Shown here: positions 7,698-10,188 of the stretch, one piece after another
Numbering within the stretch: position 1 is the stretch's first letter
Layout: the number at the start of each line of letters is the position of its first letter
DNA from: JAQBFJ01 sp032123435
GTDB lineage: Bacteria > Verrucomicrobiota > Kiritimatiellia > UBA8416 > JAQBFJ01
DNA: 10,188 nucleotides
Direction: 5' to 3'
Assembly: GCA_032123435.1 (NCBI GenBank)
Contig: JAQBFJ010000163.1
Location: 1 to 10,188 of the forward strand
Notes under the pieces: generated by a model
What the model saw: only the letters and a program-made list of their open reading frames with translations
Told to the model about the DNA's origin: nothing
Databases searched by the model: none
Program-made: the position numbers and the translations under genes

Positions 7698-7737
7698 GAA
7701 CTCGTGCAATGAGCGGGCTAACCCATATACAAAAAGA

Positions 7738-7758
7738 CCACGGATCGCGCGGATTACA
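7738..7758. repeat. Short CGGAT direct repeat with 9-bp period at the end of the GT4 gene
   Basis: CGGAT occurs at 7741 and again at 7750 within CCACGGATCGCGCGGATTAC. The second copy runs into the stop codon of the GT4 gene (7754-7756). The pattern resembles short CACGGAT-type intergenic repeats known from several bacterial genomes, but two copies are weak evidence. Confidence 0.25.
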
Positions 7759-9025
7759 TTGCCATGCGCCTACCGGTAACGAGCGGCACGATTTTGCGCG
7801 TGAAAACCGAATCCCACGAATAATGCGCCATTACTTTTTTGCGAAAAGCCAGCCTCGGACTTGCTGTAAGAGCGCGAATTGCTTTGCGTGCCGTCAACAA
7901 GGGCTTTGAACCCTTTCCCATATAAACGGCATTGTCGGCCGCGATTTCACGGAATGCCGGAATATCGCTCAACACAGGAAGGAGCCCAGCCACTCCGCCC
8001 TCCAGAACCGGAATGCCAAACCCTTCATGAGTGCTCGGAAAAATCAGCATGTCAACCACTGAAAAAAGAGCACGAAGATCCTCATTACTGACACGCTCCT
8101 TCACCCGTTCACACATGAAAACAACTTCCTTCTCAATGCCCAGCTTGCGACGTCTTTTGGTCAATTCATTCCAATAAGTTACCGCATCAACATTATGCGG
8201 ATCAGCCGCGCCCGTTATGAACCATCTGACCTTTTTTCCAAGTTTCTTGAATCCCGCGACTATCTCCATGCCTGCTTCAAGATTTTTCCGCCTCACAATT
8301 CTGGTAGGAGTTAATGCTATGATATCCATGTTGTACAATTTCTCAGTGTAGAATATGTCTTTAATCATCGGCGTCAGCCCCAGAAGGCCGGGAACGTCAA
8401 TACCATCCGACACCACAGGAATCAACGAAGGGGAAATGCCGAACAGCTTGGCGATCTGACTACGTCGATAATCAGATATCGCACAATAATCGCAACCAGC
8501 CAGTTTATTCTTCAGCAAATTCCATGGGTATTTATCTATCCAGAAAGCCTTGTAATTTTTATCGCAGAAAGCAGCATCATGCGTCCAGCCGATGAATTTA
8601 ATATTCTTTCGCGTTTTCATTATATTCGCCAGAGCCGCGGTAAGAACCAGATTGAAATGCATTGTTAAAACATTATGCATCATACAAACGTCAACATTAC
8701 GTAGTGCGTTCAGGAGTTTGCGTTCCACGCGCTTCACAGCACCGTTGAACGATTCAGGAACCCGGCCATTTCTCAATTCATTTAGAACGTCTGCAATCGG
8801 CCCTCCCCTGGAATCAATTTCAGGAATGACAACAGTGCGTACGCCAGGATGCTTCATGTACCCATTACCGACAATAATCTTCGTCTTAAAACCAGCATCA
8901 CCGAACAACTTCGCGTGCGCTTCAATAACAAATTCAACACCGCCAATTACCGGAGGACACGAATAATGCAGTATGGCGACACTTGGTTTGGATGCTGTGC
9001 GGTGTATGGCTTTTTTTTTCGACAT
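7754..9025 (-). CDS. GT4-family (GT-B fold) glycosyltransferase
   Basis: A soluble retaining glycosyltransferase that would move a sugar from a nucleotide-sugar donor to an acceptor. The N-terminal acceptor half starts after a basic leader (MSKKK) with AILHYSCPPVIGGVEFVI (17-34), the usual glycine-rich loop at GG28-29. THD is at 148-150. The donor half has TPTRIVRRKNLE (239-250), with the Arg and Lys usually contacting the nucleotide phosphates, and the E-x7-E motif from Glu334 to Glu342 in HEGFGIPVLEG. Length (423) is normal for GT4. The start codon shares one base with the stop of the upstream GT-A gene, so the two are probably coupled. Given its partner, mannosylglucosyl-3-phosphoglycerate synthase (MggA-like) is one possibility; other acceptors cannot be excluded. 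Family sure, substrate unknown. Confidence 0.9.
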   Translation of the reverse strand: MSKKKAIHRTASKPSVAILHYSCPPVIGGVEFVIEAHAKLFGDAGFKTKIIVGNGYMKHPGVRTVVIPEIDSRGGPIADVLNELRNGRVPESFNGAVKRVERKLLNALRNVDVCMMHNVLTMHFNLVLTAALANIMKTRKNIKFIGWTHDAAFCDKNYKAFWIDKYPWNLLKNKLAGCDYCAISDYRRSQIAKLFGISPSLIPVVSDGIDVPGLLGLTPMIKDIFYTEKLYNMDIIALTPTRIVRRKNLEAGMEIVAGFKKLGKKVRWFITGAADPHNVDAVTYWNELTKRRRKLGIEKEVVFMCERVKERVSNEDLRALFSVVDMLIFPSTHEGFGIPVLEGGVAGLLPVLSDIPAFREIAADNAVYMGKGSKPLLTARKAIRALTASPRLAFRKKVMAHYSWDSVFTRKIVPLVTGRRMAM

Positions 9026-9033
9026 TATGCCTC
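9023..9033 (-). promoter_or_regulatory. TAATG stop-start overlap with ribosome binding site for the GT4 gene
   Basis: On the minus strand GAGG (9033-9030) lies 4 nt before ATG at 9025, whose A is also the last base of the TAA that ends the upstream gene. This is a standard layout for translational coupling. Directly after ATG-TCG comes a run of nine A (plus-strand T run 9011-9019) coding for three lysines. Confidence 0.65.
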
Positions 9034-10182
9034 TAGTTTTTTAATAAGATAATCGCGTTTATCGAAAAAATTGCAGGCCTGGGCAAGTATTTCTTCTTCC
9101 GCTTTTTCCGCACCCCAATCCCATGTCTTGTTCATGAACGAAAGCGTCCGTCCAAAATACAACCCTTTCAGCGATTCGACCAGCTCATTCCTGTCCGATG
9201 TTCCCTTAAATGCCGCGATCATATCATAAACTATGTTGACCCACAGTTCCGGGGAAATATCTATCTTCCCGCCAGAAAACGTCTTCTTGACTTCAGTGTA
9301 AGTGTCTGACGCCAGGCTTCGCTCAAGCATCTTTTCATGTTCGGTGAAACCGTCTCTGGCCTGCCGCTCTATGGCATTGCGGTCAATCGTAAGATCCTGA
9401 GGTGGATCCAATTCTTTAAGACCAAACAGTTTCTGCTCCACTATTGTCGTAGCGTTCTTCCATTTATTGAAATGTCTCAATACGGTAAGGAATGCCGTAC
9501 TTACCACCTGAATAAACATAGGGCCCAGTTTCGGCGCGCTTGGCTTGTGCACCTTTGCCCCCAATCCAGCGTCGCAAGTTTTAAACCCACCGGTAATAGC
9601 GTTCATTGTCATAAATATATCAACACCATATTCCTGAGTAGTTCGATGCCATGGCTGGCCCACCAGGTGTCGGGCAAAATCATTCGACATGGCAAAATCG
9701 CCACCAATAGGTTGTCGAATATTACGACAAAAAAGGCCATAAATTATCGGGAAACATATGTTTTTCGTAATAGTGCCGTCATATTTATGACGAGCATATA
9801 TTGGATTAACAAAATCATATCCATCCAATACAGGTTCGACGAAATACTTTATCCATTCAGGCGTAACGCTCAGAAGATCCGCATCAAGACACACAAGCAC
9901 CTTGGCGTCAAGCTCCAGAACTTTCCTGAACATGTTTTCAAAGTTGTACCCCTTGCCTGGCGTGTCGGGTGGAGTTGTTATGTAAATTTTCGGAACATCT
10001 GTCTGGGTTCCCAGAAACACTTCCTCCGTCCCGTCGAGCGAATCATTGTCACAGTTAATGATGACTGACTTACTGTCGGCAAAATATTTCTTGAGCCCAA
10101 GCGATGACTGCTGAGTCGGATACGCTATACTATCGGCTTCGTTATAAGATGCCAGTCCTACGACAATATCGGCATTCTGCAC
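9025..10182 (-). CDS. GT-A glycosyltransferase resembling mannosylglycerate / glucosyl-3-phosphoglycerate synthase (GT78/GT81-like); start uncertain
   Basis: A predicted soluble nucleotide-sugar glycosyltransferase. It begins DIVVGLASYNEADSI, the first strand of the GT-A fold. PGKG is at 75-78, the metal-binding DAD at 100-102 is followed by TPEWI, QPIGGD is at 157-162, YGVDI at 185-189 and KVH at 210-212. This order of motifs (PGKG, DxD, QPxGG, GxDI, H) is that of mannosylglycerate synthase (GT78) and glucosyl-3-phosphoglycerate synthase (GT81). Residues about 265-385 form a charged, probably helical C-terminal part. Possible products are a glycosylated glycerate or 3-phosphoglycerate, as used for compatible solutes. 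The assigned start is GTG at 10182; the frame stays open to the window edge with only two codons upstream, so the true start may lie outside. It is the first visible gene of a pair with GT4. Confidence 0.82.
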   Translation of the reverse strand: MQNADIVVGLASYNEADSIAYPTQQSSLGLKKYFADSKSVIINCDNDSLDGTEEVFLGTQTDVPKIYITTPPDTPGKGYNFENMFRKVLELDAKVLVCLDADLLSVTPEWIKYFVEPVLDGYDFVNPIYARHKYDGTITKNICFPIIYGLFCRNIRQPIGGDFAMSNDFARHLVGQPWHRTTQEYGVDIFMTMNAITGGFKTCDAGLGAKVHKPSAPKLGPMFIQVVSTAFLTVLRHFNKWKNATTIVEQKLFGLKELDPPQDLTIDRNAIERQARDGFTEHEKMLERSLASDTYTEVKKTFSGGKIDISPELWVNIVYDMIAAFKGTSDRNELVESLKGLYFGRTLSFMNKTWDWGAEKAEEEILAQACNFFDKRDYLIKKLEA

Positions 10183-10188
10183 ACGCCC

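Noticed and set aside
7557..7712. A 51-codon plus-strand ORF whose ATG overlaps the hydrolase stop (TGATG)
   Set aside because: The overlap looks like coupling, but most of the ORF is the palindrome read through, its product is an arginine-rich string without family features, and no ribosome binding site stands out. It is better explained by the inverted repeat.
9337..10068. 243-residue plus-strand ORF opposite the GT-A gene
   Set aside because: The minus strand encodes a clear motif-bearing glycosyltransferase across the same bases; the plus-strand product is histidine/arginine-rich and shows no family pattern.

Overview
The window looks like a Gram-negative bacterial chromosome of moderate GC content. 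A phospholipid-recycling fusion protein, a very large predicted lipoprotein with repeats, and a pair of soluble glycosyltransferases suggest an environmental bacterium. A PVC-type lineage (Lentisphaerota, Kiritimatiellota, Omnitrophota or relatives) is a guess from gene style only; there is no rRNA or other marker. No tRNA, rRNA, CRISPR array, insertion sequence, phage gene or integrase was seen.

Layout. At the left edge (1-119, minus strand) is the start of a gene cut by the window border. It has a good ribosome binding site and is too short to be found by length-based ORF calling. A divergent spacer of about 180 bp carries a candidate promoter for the plus-strand operon. That operon has three genes: (i) a 1143-residue fusion of a lysophospholipid flippase (LplT-like MFS), a PlsC-type acyltransferase and an acyl-ACP/acyl-CoA synthetase domain (LplT-Aas); (ii) a 983-residue predicted lipoprotein built from tandem aromatic, proline-rich 'FPLY' modules, starting at TTG; (iii) a 274-residue membrane-anchored alpha/beta hydrolase, 5 bp downstream. 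A 196-bp convergent spacer follows, with a compound inverted repeat of about 80 bp. On the right, two minus-strand genes read back toward the centre: a GT-A enzyme resembling mannosylglycerate and glucosyl-3-phosphoglycerate synthases (GT78/GT81-like), then a GT4 glycosyltransferase whose start codon overlaps its stop (TAATG).

How the genes may work together. The plus-strand operon suggests lipid and envelope maintenance: the fusion would bring lysophospholipid across the inner membrane, activate a fatty acid and re-acylate the lipid. The repeat lipoprotein and the anchored hydrolase would act at or near the envelope, but their roles are unknown. The minus-strand pair suggests stepwise synthesis of a glycosylated small molecule, possibly a glycerate-based compatible solute such as mannosylglucosylglycerate. 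The least explained object is the repeat lipoprotein, followed by the palindromic element between the convergent genes.
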